From Mycobacterium sp. NS-7484 (GTDB lineage Bacteria; Actinomycetota; Actinomycetes; Mycobacteriales; Mycobacteriaceae), in the NCBI RefSeq assembly GCF_001953975.1, contig NZ_MBEJ01000091.1:35742-99741 (forward strand): DNA of 64,000 nucleotides. The letters are read 5' to 3'. A program made the position numbers and the translations under genes. Below the pieces are notes generated by a model. The model was not told the DNA's origin, did no database searches, and saw only the letters and a program-made list of their open reading frames with translations. Below are positions 9,183 through 18,447 of the stretch, piece after piece (the first letter of the stretch is position 1; each line of letters begins with the position of its first letter).

Positions 9183-10106
9183 TCAGGACGAAGTGGCGGC
9201 GTCCAACTCCGCACGATCGGGCAGGGCCGCACCGGCCCGGCCCACGGTCAACGACGCGGCCAGCGCTGCGGTCTGCAGCGCGCCCGCCAAGGTGTCCGTG
9301 CTGATCGCGGCCAGCTCGCGACGGCGATCGGCGCCCAGCAGTCCCCGGGACCACAGCGCGTCGAGCAGCCCGGACATGAAGGCATCGCCCGCGCCGACGG
9401 TGTCGACCACGTGCACCGGACGAGCCGGGACCGACACCGCCCCGTCGCGGCACACCGCGAAGGCACCCCGTTCCCCGGTGGTCACGACCACGATCGACGG
9501 GCCCACCTCCAGCCAGGCGCGGGCGATCTGTTCGGGGGAGTGCCTGGCATCGACCCAGCGCAGATCGTCCTCGGACACCTTGACGACGTCGGCGCGTTCG
9601 ACCAGCCGGTCGATGCGCCCGCGGGCGATGTCGTCGTCCTGCACCACGTCGGCCCGTACGTTCGGATCGAAGCTGATGGTCGCCGACATGCGGTAGGCGT
9701 CCAGCAGCGCGGCCGTGGCGCGACAGCCCGGCTCCAGCACCGTCGCGATCGACCCGGTGTGGACCAGCAATGGGGTGGCCACCTCGGGTGTGCCGGACAG
9801 CTGCCAGTCGATGTCGAATTCGTAGCGGGCCGCTCCCGCGGCATCCAGCACTGCCCGCGCGGTCGGTGTCCGGCCATCCCCGGTGCTACCTGAGACCAGC
9901 TGTACCCCAGCGGATTTCAGATAGTCGATGATGCGCTCACCGTGGACGTCCTCGCCGATGTGGGTGAGAAAGTCCACGCCACGGCCCAGCCGGCTCAAGC
10001 CGACGGCGACGTTGAGCGGGCTGCCGCCGACATATTCGCCGAGGACGCTGCCGTTGCTCTCGACGATGTCGATCAACGCTTCACCGATGACCAGGGCTCG
10101 GCTCAT
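9183..10106 (-). CDS. PfkB-family carbohydrate kinase (fructokinase-like)
   Basis: A 307-residue ribokinase-fold sugar kinase. It has the N-terminal GGSPLNVAVGLSRLG substrate motif (residues 28-42) and the C-terminal anion-hole/catalytic motif DTVGAGDAF with its conserved Asp. ATP-dependent phosphorylation of fructose or a similar sugar is likely; the exact sugar is not determinable. It lies upstream of ku in the same direction with a 49-bp gap and no functional link to NHEJ that I can see. Confidence 0.9.
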   Translation of the reverse strand: MSRALVIGEALIDIVESNGSVLGEYVGGSPLNVAVGLSRLGRGVDFLTHIGEDVHGERIIDYLKSAGVQLVSGSTGDGRTPTARAVLDAAGAARYEFDIDWQLSGTPEVATPLLVHTGSIATVLEPGCRATAALLDAYRMSATISFDPNVRADVVQDDDIARGRIDRLVERADVVKVSEDDLRWVDARHSPEQIARAWLEVGPSIVVVTTGERGAFAVCRDGAVSVPARPVHVVDTVGAGDAFMSGLLDALWSRGLLGADRRRELAAISTDTLAGALQTAALAASLTVGRAGAALPDRAELDAATSS

Positions 10107-10179
10107 GTCTTCATGCTAGGGCAGGCAATCGGCCATCCGAGGCTGGATTTGTCGATGGCCGGCCGTGCAGGTGGCGTTG

Positions 10180-10887
10180 TCACTGCTCGTCCCAGCGACG
10201 CCTCAGGAGCTCGTCGAGCTCCGTGGCGAAGTCGCTCGGCGGGTCAAAACTGCCTTCGTAGGCAAGTGTCACCCGTCCGGACGGGAGGCTGCTGTTCACG
10301 CAGTAGTAGAGCTGCCCTGAATCTTTCGTGAACCACATCAGTTGCGAGGGTTCGGACCCGATCGCGGCGAAACTCTCCCTCGGAAACCAGTCATATCCGT
10401 CGAGGCTCTCCCACATATCGGGGCGCCTGATTCCGTAAGACTGCCAATCCTGGGCGGTAAATCCCGGATGCACGTAGCGCAGAAATGCCTGTACCGCAGC
10501 CGGAAAACAACCGAAGAATTCCGCGTCGGGCTGTCCGAGGACAGCCGGATCCCAGCCGAGCCACAATGCCGGAAATCCGTCCCTGGCTTGCCCCGCCACG
10601 TAGATGAGAACGTGTTCGGACAAACCGCCCAGTTCTCGGCGAAAGACTCTGACATCGGTGAGTTCGTCCTGGAATCGGCGGGTAAATCTGGGCAGAAGCG
10701 CCATGAAATCGCTGCCCCACAGGGACAGTGCGTGGCGACATCTTTCGGTTGCGGTGGCCGCGGATGCGATCGGTCGCCAGTTCTGCGGTATTTGTGCCAG
10801 CTCAGTTGATCCTGCCGCGACCGGCGTCCACCTGGCCTCCCCGCCGCTGACCTCGGCGAGGATATCGTCGACTTCACATTCCGCCAC
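10180..10887 (-). CDS. uncharacterised protein, weak resemblance to SMI1/KNR4 (SUKH) proteins
   Basis: The product is 235 residues, soluble, aromatic-rich (many Trp and Tyr) and acidic at the C-terminus, without signal or membrane segments. Base composition is less GC-rich than its neighbours, suggesting recent acquisition. The spread of Trp/Tyr/Gly residues and a late E-LDELLRRRW helix loosely recall SUKH immunity-type proteins, but I cannot identify a signature. The GTG start has an AGGAGA ribosome site. No toxin gene is adjacent. It sits between the sugar kinase and ligD, divergent from ligD. Confidence 0.6.
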   Translation of the reverse strand: MAECEVDDILAEVSGGEARWTPVAAGSTELAQIPQNWRPIASAATATERCRHALSLWGSDFMALLPRFTRRFQDELTDVRVFRRELGGLSEHVLIYVAGQARDGFPALWLGWDPAVLGQPDAEFFGCFPAAVQAFLRYVHPGFTAQDWQSYGIRRPDMWESLDGYDWFPRESFAAIGSEPSQLMWFTKDSGQLYYCVNSSLPSGRVTLAYEGSFDPPSDFATELDELLRRRWDEQ

Positions 10888-10961
10888 TGCGTTCTCCTAA
10901 GGGCATGGACTGGTAAGCGAGAGAACAACTACCTTTCCGTGGTCACGTATAGGTTGGGAAG

Positions 10962-13232
10962 ATGGAGCGTTATGAACGGGTTCGGCTGACGAATCCCGAC
11001 AAGGTGCTCTACCCGGCCACCGGCACCACGAAAGCCGAGGTGTTCGACTATTACCTCAGCGTCGCCGAGGTGATGCTGCCGCACATCGCCGGACGCCCGG
11101 TGACCCGCAAACGCTGGCCCAACGGAGTCGCCGAGTCGTCCTTCTTCGAAAAACAGTTGGCCTCGTCGGCCCCGGACTGGCTTGAGCGCGGCACCATCGT
11201 GCACAAGTCCGGGACCACCTCGTACCCGATCATCAACACCCGCGAAGGTCTGGCCTGGATCGCCCAGCAGGCGTCGCTGGAAGTGCATGTGCCGCAATGG
11301 CGGTTCGATGCCGAGGGCAACCAGGGTCCGGCGACCCGCATCGTGTTCGATCTCGATCCGGGCGAGGGCGTCACGATGCCCCAGCTGTGCGAAGTCGCCC
11401 AGGCGGTGCGGGAATTGATGAGCGATATCGGATTGACGACATATCCGTTGACCAGCGGCAGCAAGGGCCTGCATCTGTATGTGCCGCTGGCCGATCCGAT
11501 CAGTTCGCACGGGGCTTCGGTACTGGCCAAGCGGGTGGCCGTGCAGCTGGAACAGTCGATGCCCAAACTGGTCACCGCCACCATGACCCGCAGCCTGCGG
11601 GCCCAGAAGGTGTTCCTGGACTGGAGTCAGAACAACGCGGCCAAGACCACGATCGCCCCGTACTCACTGCGCGGACGCGATCATCCGACGGTGGCCGCGC
11701 CCCGCACGTGGGACGAGGTCGGTGATCCGAATCTGCGTCACCTGCGCTTCGACGAAGTGCTGCAACGGATTTCCGATGACGGTGACCTGCTGGCCGGGCT
11801 GGACGAGGACGCGCCGGTGGCCGACAAGCTCACCACGTACCGCAGCATGCGCGATGCCGCCAAGACACCGGAACCGGTACCGAAGAACGCGCCGACGACC
11901 GGCAATAACGATGCGTTCGTCATCCAGGAACACCATGCCCGGCGCTTGCACTACGACTTCCGTCTGGAGCGCGACGGAGTGCTCGTCAGCTGGGCGGTGC
12001 CCAAGAATCTTCCCGACACCACGTCGGTGAATCACCTTGCCGTGCATACCGAAGACCATCCGATGGAATACCTGACGTTTCACGGCGAGATACCCAAGGG
12101 CGAATACGGCGGCGGCAAGGTCATCATCTGGGACACCGGCACCTACGAGGCCGAGAAGTTCCGCGATCATTCGCCCGACGGCCCGGACAAGGGTGGGGAA
12201 GTGATCGTCACGCTGCACGGCGAGAAGGTCAACGGGCGTTACGCACTGATCCAGACCGATGGCAAGAACTGGCTCGCGCACCGGATGAAGGACCAGAAGG
12301 CCTCGGCCCCCGACCCCAAGGATTTCTCGCCGATGCTGGCGACCGAGGGGTCGATGGCGAAACTCAAGGCCTCCCAGTGGGCGTTCGAAGGCAAGTGGGA
12401 TGGCTACCGGCTGCTGGTCGAGGTCGATCACGGTCGGCTGCAACTGCGTTCGCGCCGCGGCCGCGACGTCACCGCCGAGTACCCGCAGTTCGAGGCACTG
12501 GCCGCTGATCTCGCCGACCACCACGTGGTGCTGGACGGCGAGGCGGTGGCGCTGGATGACTCCGGGGTGCCCAGCTTCGGTGAGATGCAGAACCGGGCCC
12601 GCTCCACCCGGGTGGAGTTCTGGGCCTTCGACATCCTGTGGCTCGACGGACGATCGTTGTTGCGCGCCAAGTACTCCGACCGCCGAAAGCTGTTGGAAGC
12701 ACTGGCCGCCGGCGGCGGGTTGATCGTGCCCGAGCCGCTGGCCGGCGATGGCCCGGAAGCGATGGAGCACGCGCGGGAGAACCGGTTCGAGGGCGTCGTC
12801 GCGAAGAAACGGGACTCGACATACCAGCCGGGCCGCCGCTCGGCGTCGTGGATCAAGGACAAGATCTGGAACACCCAGGAAGCGGTGATCGGGGGCTGGC
12901 GCCAGGGCGAGGGCGGCCGCAGCAGCGGCATCGGTGCCCTACTGCTCGGGATACCCGGCGCCGACGGTCTGCAGTTCGTCGGGCGGGTCGGAACCGGGTT
13001 CACCGACAAGGAACTCGCCAAGCTCAAGGGCATCCTCGAACCCCTGCACACCAAGGAATCGCCGTTCGACAAACCGCTGCCGCGGCCGGATGCCAAGGGG
13101 GTCACCTTCGTGCGGCCGGAACTGGTGGGGGAGGTGCGCTACAGCGAGCGCACCTCGGATCACCGGCTGCGCCAACCCAGTTGGCGTGGATTGCGGACGG
13201 ACAAGACGCCCGACGAGGTGGTGTGGGAATGA
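10962..13232 (+). CDS. ligD: multifunctional ATP-dependent DNA ligase LigD
   Basis: A 756-residue three-domain NHEJ enzyme. Residues ~1-290 are the primase-like polymerase domain (VFDLDPGEGV carries the metal-binding Asp pair). Residues ~300-450 are the 3'-phosphoesterase domain (HHARRLHYDFRLE). Residues ~460-756 are the ATP-dependent ligase with adenylated Lys in EGKWDGYRL and a C-terminal OB fold. The domain order and length match mycobacterial LigD. It fills, trims and seals ends held by Ku, which is encoded 1.8 kb away on the other strand. The ATG is 74 bp from the divergent unknown gene. Confidence 0.97.
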   Translation: MERYERVRLTNPDKVLYPATGTTKAEVFDYYLSVAEVMLPHIAGRPVTRKRWPNGVAESSFFEKQLASSAPDWLERGTIVHKSGTTSYPIINTREGLAWIAQQASLEVHVPQWRFDAEGNQGPATRIVFDLDPGEGVTMPQLCEVAQAVRELMSDIGLTTYPLTSGSKGLHLYVPLADPISSHGASVLAKRVAVQLEQSMPKLVTATMTRSLRAQKVFLDWSQNNAAKTTIAPYSLRGRDHPTVAAPRTWDEVGDPNLRHLRFDEVLQRISDDGDLLAGLDEDAPVADKLTTYRSMRDAAKTPEPVPKNAPTTGNNDAFVIQEHHARRLHYDFRLERDGVLVSWAVPKNLPDTTSVNHLAVHTEDHPMEYLTFHGEIPKGEYGGGKVIIWDTGTYEAEKFRDHSPDGPDKGGEVIVTLHGEKVNGRYALIQTDGKNWLAHRMKDQKASAPDPKDFSPMLATEGSMAKLKASQWAFEGKWDGYRLLVEVDHGRLQLRSRRGRDVTAEYPQFEALAADLADHHVVLDGEAVALDDSGVPSFGEMQNRARSTRVEFWAFDILWLDGRSLLRAKYSDRRKLLEALAAGGGLIVPEPLAGDGPEAMEHARENRFEGVVAKKRDSTYQPGRRSASWIKDKIWNTQEAVIGGWRQGEGGRSSGIGALLLGIPGADGLQFVGRVGTGFTDKELAKLKGILEPLHTKESPFDKPLPRPDAKGVTFVRPELVGEVRYSERTSDHRLRQPSWRGLRTDKTPDEVVWE

Positions 13233-13257
13233 AACACCCGGTCACACAGCGCGTCCC

Positions 13258-13656
13258 TCAACCAACGCGAATATCCGTCAATTCGATGGAGACAACTAGC
13301 TGGTCGGGGATGGGACGACCCGCGTCGTCGCGTACGTAGATCATGCGCTTCGCCGGAACGATGATGCCGTCGATGTCCTCGAATTCCGAGACGTAATGCG
13401 CCGCCGGTGATCCCCCGGCGATGTCGACCTGGTAGTCACGTCGCCGGATCAGGCCGTCGTCGTCGACGTAGAGCACCTGCTGCGGACTGTGGGTGGCGAT
13501 GTTCGGCGGGTAGTCGACGTGGAGCCGGCGCCAGATCTGTCCCTCTTCGTCCCACTTCGGGCCCTCGGTGACCGTGACTCCCGGCAACGTCAGGTTGAAG
13601 GGCTCGGCGAGATAGGTCGCCACGACAGCGCCGAACTGGCTGACGGTAGTGAACAA
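13258..13656 (-). pseudogene. C-terminal remnant of a ~245-aa conserved actinobacterial protein
   Basis: The open frame encodes 132 residues resembling the second half of a larger family of unknown function (ending YLAEPFNLTLPGV, ATHSPQQVLYVDDDGL, AAHYVSEFEDIDGI, VVSIELTDIR). No ATG or GTG is available; only a TTG at 13656. The frame stays open upstream for ~40 codons towards rnhA without a start and without family resemblance. The N-terminal half therefore appears lost or replaced. If TTG is used, a short protein may still be made. Confidence 0.55.
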
Positions 13657-13777
13657 TCCCTCGAATTCCGTGGAATCGACGATAGATGCGAACCTGGCTT
13701 CAGAATCAGGATGGACCAGGGTTGGCAGGACTTCACCGAACCGTTCCGCCCCTAGCGCTGCTCGGACCCTGAACCGG

Positions 13778-14236
13778 CTACGTGACCGGTGAACCCTCGA
13801 GCGCTTCCCGCAGGCCCCGCGTCGCCAGCACGTCGGCCAACTCGTTGTCGACGACCCCGGAGTGCCCCTTCACCCAGAACCACTCGACCTGGTGCCGCAG
13901 GCAGGCGGCCTGCAGTCGCTGCCAGAGGTCGACGTTCTTCACCGGCTGCTTCGCGGCGGTCAGCCAACCGTTGCGTTCCCAGCCGAGCACCCATTTGGTG
14001 ATGCCGTTGCGGACATAGGTGCTGTCGGTGTGCAGGTGCACCACCACGGGCCGGGTCAGCGCCTCCAGCGCCATGATCGGCGCCATCAGCTCCATCCGGT
14101 TGTTGCTGGTGATCCCCGGGTCGCCGCCGTACATCTCCCGCACGTGCTCGCGGTGGCGCAGCACCGCACCCCAGCCACCGGGGCCGGGATTGGGCCGGCA
14201 GCCGCCGTCGGTGTGGATGATCACGGGGTCGGTCAT
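13778..14236 (-). CDS. rnhA: ribonuclease HI
   Basis: A 152-residue stand-alone RNase HI that cuts RNA in RNA:DNA hybrids. All four active-site acids are visible: Asp in [16 protein letters not shown] (about residue 9), Glu in NNRMELMAP, Asp in HTDSTYV and Asp in [17 protein letters not shown] 14236 gives the standard length; the frame remains open upstream. M. smegmatis has a stand-alone RnhA, whereas M. tuberculosis relies on a bifunctional Rv2228c-type protein, supporting a fast-grower source. It lies upstream of a truncated gene on the same strand. Confidence 0.95.
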   Translation of the reverse strand: MTDPVIIHTDGGCRPNPGPGGWGAVLRHREHVREMYGGDPGITSNNRMELMAPIMALEALTRPVVVHLHTDSTYVRNGITKWVLGWERNGWLTAAKQPVKNVDLWQRLQAACLRHQVEWFWVKGHSGVVDNELADVLATRGLREALEGSPVT

Positions 14237-14295
14237 GCGCTGAGGATAGGCAACCGCGTCGAGTCGTCGGCGATCCGACACGAGCGGCGCACACC

Positions 14296-15690
14296 TCACC
14301 TGCGCGGCGGCTGCAACACTTTCATCGCCAACCGCATCACCGGTTCGGGCACCCGGTCCTTGGCCGACAACGCCGCGCCAGCCGCTCGCGTGCGCAGCGG
14401 CGTGCCACGGCCGAACCACCGGTTCAACGGCCCGCCGGAGGGCTCAAGGTCGACGTGCAGTGGCGGCTTGCCATCAGCGGCGCCGAGGGCGTGCGCGATG
14501 ACGATGCGCTGGATCTCGCTGGTGCCCTCAAAGATCGTGTATAGCTTGGCATCCCGGTACCACTTCTCCACCGGGTGGTCGGTGATGTAGCCCCAGCCGC
14601 CCATGGTCTGGATCGCCTGCTCGGTGGCCCGCACGGCCACCTCGCTGGCGCCTAGCTTGGACATCGACCCCTCGCCACGCTCGAACGGCACGCCGGTGGC
14701 GGCCATCCAGGACGCCCGCCAGGTGAGCAGCCGGGCCGCGTCGATCTGGGTGGCCAGGTTGGCGAGGGGAAACGCGATGCCCTGGTTGTCGATGATCGGT
14801 GCCCCGAAGGCCTCCCGGCGGTTCGCGTACTCCGTCGTGTATTCCAAAGCCGCCCTGGCGATTCCGAGTGCCTGGGCGGCCACCATCGGGCGGGTCTGCT
14901 CGAAGGTGCCCAGGGTGGCGGAGCCGGAATGCCTGCCGCCTTCGACCGCCTCACGGGCCCGGGCCAGCTTGTACTCGAGTTTGTCGTGGCCGCCGAGCAG
15001 ATTGGCGGCCGGGACCCGGACGTTGTCGAACTTGAGCTCGGCCGTGTGCGAGGCCCGGCAGCCGAGCTTGTCGAGTTTGCGCACCATCTCCAGGCCTGGT
15101 GTGCCGCCTTCCACGACGAACAGCGCCTGGCCCTTGTGCCCGAGTTCTTTGTCGACGACCGCGTTGACGACGTGCACGTTGGCGATACCGCCGTTGCCGA
15201 TCCACATCTTGTGGCCGTTGATGATCCAGTCCGCTTCGGGACCGGAGCCGTCGCGCACCGCGTACGTGCGGAGGTTGCGCACATCGCTGCCGCCCTCGGG
15301 TTCGGAGATCGCCAGCGCGGCGAGTTTCAGATCACCGGGGGTGCCGAAGCATTCGGGCGCCCACTGCAGCATCTGTTCGGGTGAGGCGGCTTGACCGATT
15401 GCCGACAACGCCAGTGCCGGCATCACGACGGCCAGGCCGATCCCGGCGCAACCCCAGAACAGTTCCTCCATGAACATCGGGAGAGACAGTCCGCTCGGGT
15501 CGCCGATCAGATCGCGATAGAACAGCGGGTTGTAGAAGCCGCGCACCGCCGCTTCTTCGAGCACCGGCCACGGGAACTCTTGCCGTCGGTCGTAGTCGGC
15601 GGCGACCGGGCGCACGACCTGCTCGGCGAACTCATGGGCACGTCGGGCCAGGTCGTGCTGGGCGGCGGTGGGCGTGATGTCGAATGCCAC
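14296..15690 (-). CDS. acyl-CoA dehydrogenase
   Basis: A 464-residue FAD-dependent acyl-CoA dehydrogenase for alpha,beta-dehydrogenation of acyl-CoA. Visible are the ISEPEGGSD flavin/substrate loop, the [19 protein letters not shown] helix and the [13 protein letters not shown] segment at the catalytic-base region. The C-terminal ~45 residues extend beyond the core, with an Arg-rich end. GTG 15690 is chosen because it gives [14 protein letters not shown], the usual N-terminus; TTG 15708 is an alternative. Chain-length preference is unknown. Confidence 0.9.
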   Translation of the reverse strand: MAFDITPTAAQHDLARRAHEFAEQVVRPVAADYDRRQEFPWPVLEEAAVRGFYNPLFYRDLIGDPSGLSLPMFMEELFWGCAGIGLAVVMPALALSAIGQAASPEQMLQWAPECFGTPGDLKLAALAISEPEGGSDVRNLRTYAVRDGSGPEADWIINGHKMWIGNGGIANVHVVNAVVDKELGHKGQALFVVEGGTPGLEMVRKLDKLGCRASHTAELKFDNVRVPAANLLGGHDKLEYKLARAREAVEGGRHSGSATLGTFEQTRPMVAAQALGIARAALEYTTEYANRREAFGAPIIDNQGIAFPLANLATQIDAARLLTWRASWMAATGVPFERGEGSMSKLGASEVAVRATEQAIQTMGGWGYITDHPVEKWYRDAKLYTIFEGTSEIQRIVIAHALGAADGKPPLHVDLEPSGGPLNRWFGRGTPLRTRAAGAALSAKDRVPEPVMRLAMKVLQPPRR

Positions 15691-15751
15691 GACGAGTCGG
15701 ATACCCAACTCGTGCCGCTACCGAACTCCGGGTCGATGTCAGCCGGCGATG

Positions 15752-16078
15752 TCAGCCCGAAGGTGGACTGGCCGCTGCAATCCGGCGCTGCGCTTCGGCA
15801 GGCGAGATCCGAAGCCGCCTGGCGAGCACCGCGACCGGGTCGAATCGAGGCGGCGAGACGTTGTCGGTGGCAACCATCCGCCCGAGCAGCCGCTGCTGGG
15901 CGGTGGCCAACCGTTTCTCCCCGGCGCTGAGCCGGCTCAGGACCTCCTGTAGCTCCGAGCGTGTCAGTGCGTGCACCGACAGCGCGTCGATTTCTTTGCA
16001 AGCTGCGTTCAGGTGATCGAGCGCGTCACCGACGATCGTCCGCTCGATGTCCCTCTCGGAAACCAATATCGAACTCAT
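15752..16078 (-). pseudogene. N-terminal fragment of a 13E12/DUF222-type HNH-endonuclease family protein
   Basis: The product is 108 residues. ALSVHALTRSELQEVLSRL, then a RLATAQQRLLGRMV helix and LARRLRISPAEAQRRIAAA, follow the N-terminal DUF222 pattern of the mycobacterial REP13E12 protein family, whose full length is 400-500 residues with a C-terminal HNH domain. Here the frame stops just after the helical motif, and the acyl-CoA dehydrogenase gene begins 62 bp later. It is probably a degraded copy; expression as a free DUF222 domain cannot be excluded. ATG 16078 is the natural start. Confidence 0.55.
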
Positions 16079-16140
16079 GTTCGGTACCGTACGCCGACGC
16101 ACCGACAACCCCGTGGGAGGTGATCGGGGTGGAGCGCAAA

Positions 16141-16171
16141 CAATCGGCCGCACGAATTGTGCGGCCGATTG
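16141..16171. terminator. 13-bp perfect stem-loop, likely terminator
   Basis: The arms CAATCGGCCGCAC (16141-16153) and GTGCGGCCGATTG (16159-16171) are perfect inverse complements around a 5-nt loop. The hairpin lies 77 bp past the stop of the minus-strand secreted-protein gene (16248-16541). On that strand it is followed by TTTGCG, a weak U-run as usual in mycobacteria. Confidence 0.7.
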
Positions 16172-16247
16172 CAGGCGTCGGCTTATCCAAACCGGCTGAT
16201 TCCGGTCTGGCGGCTCAAAACAAATATGTGCCTGGTTTTATTCCCAC

Positions 16248-16541
16248 TCAGCAGGCGACGTCGACATATGCCGTCTTCGAAATGACGGTGGTGTTTATCG
16301 AACTGCCGCCCCTGGAATCGTTGGTGGCAATGGTTTGTCCCTGACGCACCCCGAGTACCGTGCAATCGGCCAGCGGGGCCGCGCCCGTACGGTTGACGAT
16401 GACGTGATATCCGCTGGTCTGCAAACTTTTCACGGTCTGTTCGGCCGACTGTCCGGTCGGAGCGGCCGCGGCGACGCCCCCGAGAAAAACTCCCGCGGTC
16501 AACGTGCCCGCGGCCAATGTGGCGATGGTATATGACTTCAT
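16248..16541 (-). CDS. small secreted protein, paralogue of 7888-8211
   Basis: A 97-residue protein with a Sec signal (residues 1-25, cleavage near VAAAAPT). The mature part has EQTVKSLQTSGYHVIV, then LADCTVLGVRQGQTI and a terminal AYVDVAC, matching the layout and both Cys positions of the product at 7888-8211. The ATG follows a GGAGGG ribosome site. The 3' end is followed by a strong hairpin (16141-16171) and the 5' spacer holds an AT-rich palindrome. The function is unknown; the family is mycobacterial, small and exported. Confidence 0.8.
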   Translation of the reverse strand: MKSYTIATLAAGTLTAGVFLGGVAAAAPTGQSAEQTVKSLQTSGYHVIVNRTGAAPLADCTVLGVRQGQTIATNDSRGGSSINTTVISKTAYVDVAC

Positions 16542-16626
16542 TTCCCAACCCTCCGTCGTAGGCCGCACCGCAAGTCCCGCAACTTTCGGTTACTGCCTAT
16601 GACGTTTAATTGGGGATTCGGTTCGA

Positions 16627-16661
16627 AAATTCCACAATTCTCAGCTGAAATTGCGGAATTT
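16627..16661. promoter_or_regulatory. AT-rich inverted repeat in a divergent promoter region
   Basis: The arms AAATTCCACAATT (16627-16639) and AATTGCGGAATTT (16649-16661) match as inverse complements at 12 of 13 positions around a 9-nt spacer. It sits 86 bp upstream of the secreted-protein gene and 75 bp upstream of the DUF5709 gene, in the most AT-rich stretch nearby. An operator or structured leader is possible; no regulator is assigned. Confidence 0.45.
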
Positions 16662-16736
16662 CTCAGGGTTCCGTCCGTTGGTCCCGGCGACGCCGTGCTG
16701 GTGTCGGCGGCGGCCGGAATGTGCCATCGTTGAAAG

Positions 16737-17144
16737 ATGAGTACTGACGGGTACAGCGTCGACGACGAAGACCAGTTGACTCAGGAGGACACCCTGATCG
16801 ACCGGGGTGTGGACGATCTGCTCGACGAGGGCTACTCGCCGCCCGAGCGTTGGCTCAAGCCAGGCGAGGACGAATCCCTCGACGAGCTGTTGGCGGCCGA
16901 AGAGCCCGATCCCGCCATGCAACTCGATGACTCCGACACCCCCGACGAGCAGGCCGGCGACGACGAGGTCGGTGATCGGCGTTCGGGCCGACTGGTCGCC
17001 CCGGATGCGGGCTTCGGTGTGGACGACGAGGCCGAACTGTTCGGCATCGATGTCGGTATCGACGGCGGCGCGGCCTCCGCCGAAGAGGCTGCGGTCCACA
17101 TCATCCCGCCGACATCACCGGGTGGCGGTCCGCTTCTGCAGTAA
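16737..17144 (+). CDS. DUF5709-type acidic protein
   Basis: A 135-residue, strongly acidic, probably soluble protein: STDGYSVDDEDQLTQEDTL, then DRGVDDLLDEGYSPPER and a downstream Asp/Glu-rich segment. This is the pattern of the actinobacterial DUF5709 family, whose function is unknown. The ATG is preceded by a weak ribosome site. The last 30 bp overlap the convergent MFS gene on the other strand. Confidence 0.8.
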   Translation: MSTDGYSVDDEDQLTQEDTLIDRGVDDLLDEGYSPPERWLKPGEDESLDELLAAEEPDPAMQLDDSDTPDEQAGDDEVGDRRSGRLVAPDAGFGVDDEAELFGIDVGIDGGAASAEEAAVHIIPPTSPGGGPLLQ

Positions 17145-18326
17145 CACCGACACCGTGAAGACCGCCAGGCCGCCGACGGCCAGCAGCGCGCCGGCTGCCG
17201 CCGGAGCCGTGTAACCCAGGCCCGCCGCGATCACCAGACCGCCCACCCAGGCGCCGGTGGCATTACCGATGTTGAGTGCGGAATGGTTGAGCGCGGCGGC
17301 CAGCGTCTGCGCATCGTGCGCGACGTCCATCAGTCGGGTCTGCAGCGCCGGCCCGACTGCGGAGCCGGCCATGCCCACGCCGAACAACAGCGGCAGCGCG
17401 GTCCACGGGCTGTGCGATCCCAGCGAGAACGCGGTCAGTAGGACGGCCAGGGCGCCCAGCGACAGGTACAGCGCCCGGACCACCGAGGCATCGGCCAACC
17501 GGCCACCGATCAGGTTGCCGCACACCATGCCGAGGCCGAACACCATGAGCGCCACCGGGACCAGCGACCGCGGCAAACCGGTCACATCCGTCATCGTGGT
17601 GCTGATGTAGGTGTACACCGCGAACATCCCGCCGAAGCCGATCATGCCCACGAGGACGGCCAGCCAGACCTGCGGGCGGCGCAGCGCGCCGAGCTCGGTC
17701 AGCGGGCTGGTGACGTGCATGGACCGCAGGTGCTCGGGCAGCCATCGCCACAGCGCGGTCACGGTGATCAGCCCGATGGCCACGACCAGGCCGAACGCGT
17801 TTCGCCAGCCCGATGATTGACCCAGCCAGGACGCCAGCGGCACACCCAACACGGTGGCGACGGTCAGACCGCACAACACATACGCCACGGCTTTGGCACG
17901 GTTTTGCGGCCCCATCAGATGTGCGGCGGCGAGTGCGGCGATACCGAAGAACGCACCGTGTGGCAGGCCGGCGACGAACCGTGCGATGACCAACGCCGGA
18001 TAGCTGGGCGCCAGCATGCTGGCCAGATTGCCGAGCGTGAACACCACCATCAGGGTGAGTATCAATGCCTTCCGTGGCCACCGTGCGGTCAGCGCGGCGA
18101 TCACCGGCGCACCGACGACGACACCCAGGGCATAGGCCGAGATGACGTGGCCCGCGGTCGGCTCACCGATCCGGAAGCCGGCGGCGATGTCGGGCAGCAG
18201 CCCCATCGCGACGAACTCGGTGGTGCCGATCCCGAAGCCGCCGAGGGCCAGGGCGAACACCGCGAGCATGCGCACCATGGGATCGGGGGCCACGACGGCG
18301 CGGGCATGGTCGAGAGAGGACGTCAT
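17115..18326 (-). CDS. MFS drug/sugar efflux transporter (DHA1-like)
   Basis: A 403-residue, 12-helix major facilitator. It has GGFGIGTTEFVAMGLLPDIA in helix 1, a RWPRKAL loop 2-3 signature and a FVAGLPHGAFFG helix, all typical of the AraJ/Cmx-like multidrug or sugar efflux branch. ATG 18326 (MTSSLDHARAV) is preferred; the frame is open to 18395. The substrate is unknown. It overlaps the DUF5709 gene by 30 bp at the 3' end. A copy of the palindromic repeat lies upstream, between this gene and the LLM gene. Confidence 0.88.
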   Translation of the reverse strand: MTSSLDHARAVVAPDPMVRMLAVFALALGGFGIGTTEFVAMGLLPDIAAGFRIGEPTAGHVISAYALGVVVGAPVIAALTARWPRKALILTLMVVFTLGNLASMLAPSYPALVIARFVAGLPHGAFFGIAALAAAHLMGPQNRAKAVAYVLCGLTVATVLGVPLASWLGQSSGWRNAFGLVVAIGLITVTALWRWLPEHLRSMHVTSPLTELGALRRPQVWLAVLVGMIGFGGMFAVYTYISTTMTDVTGLPRSLVPVALMVFGLGMVCGNLIGGRLADASVVRALYLSLGALAVLLTAFSLGSHSPWTALPLLFGVGMAGSAVGPALQTRLMDVAHDAQTLAAALNHSALNIGNATGAWVGGLVIAAGLGYTAPAAAGALLAVGGLAVFTVSVLLQKRTATR

Positions 18327-18447
18327 GTGAGGCAGGCTTTCCGAGGTTCGCGGACTGGAGCTCTCGGACAGCATTGGCGAGAACGGCGGGTGCAACGCTA
18401 ACGGCGCGTCGAGTGTTCCCTCAAATTCATGACGCCAAGCCCGCCGC

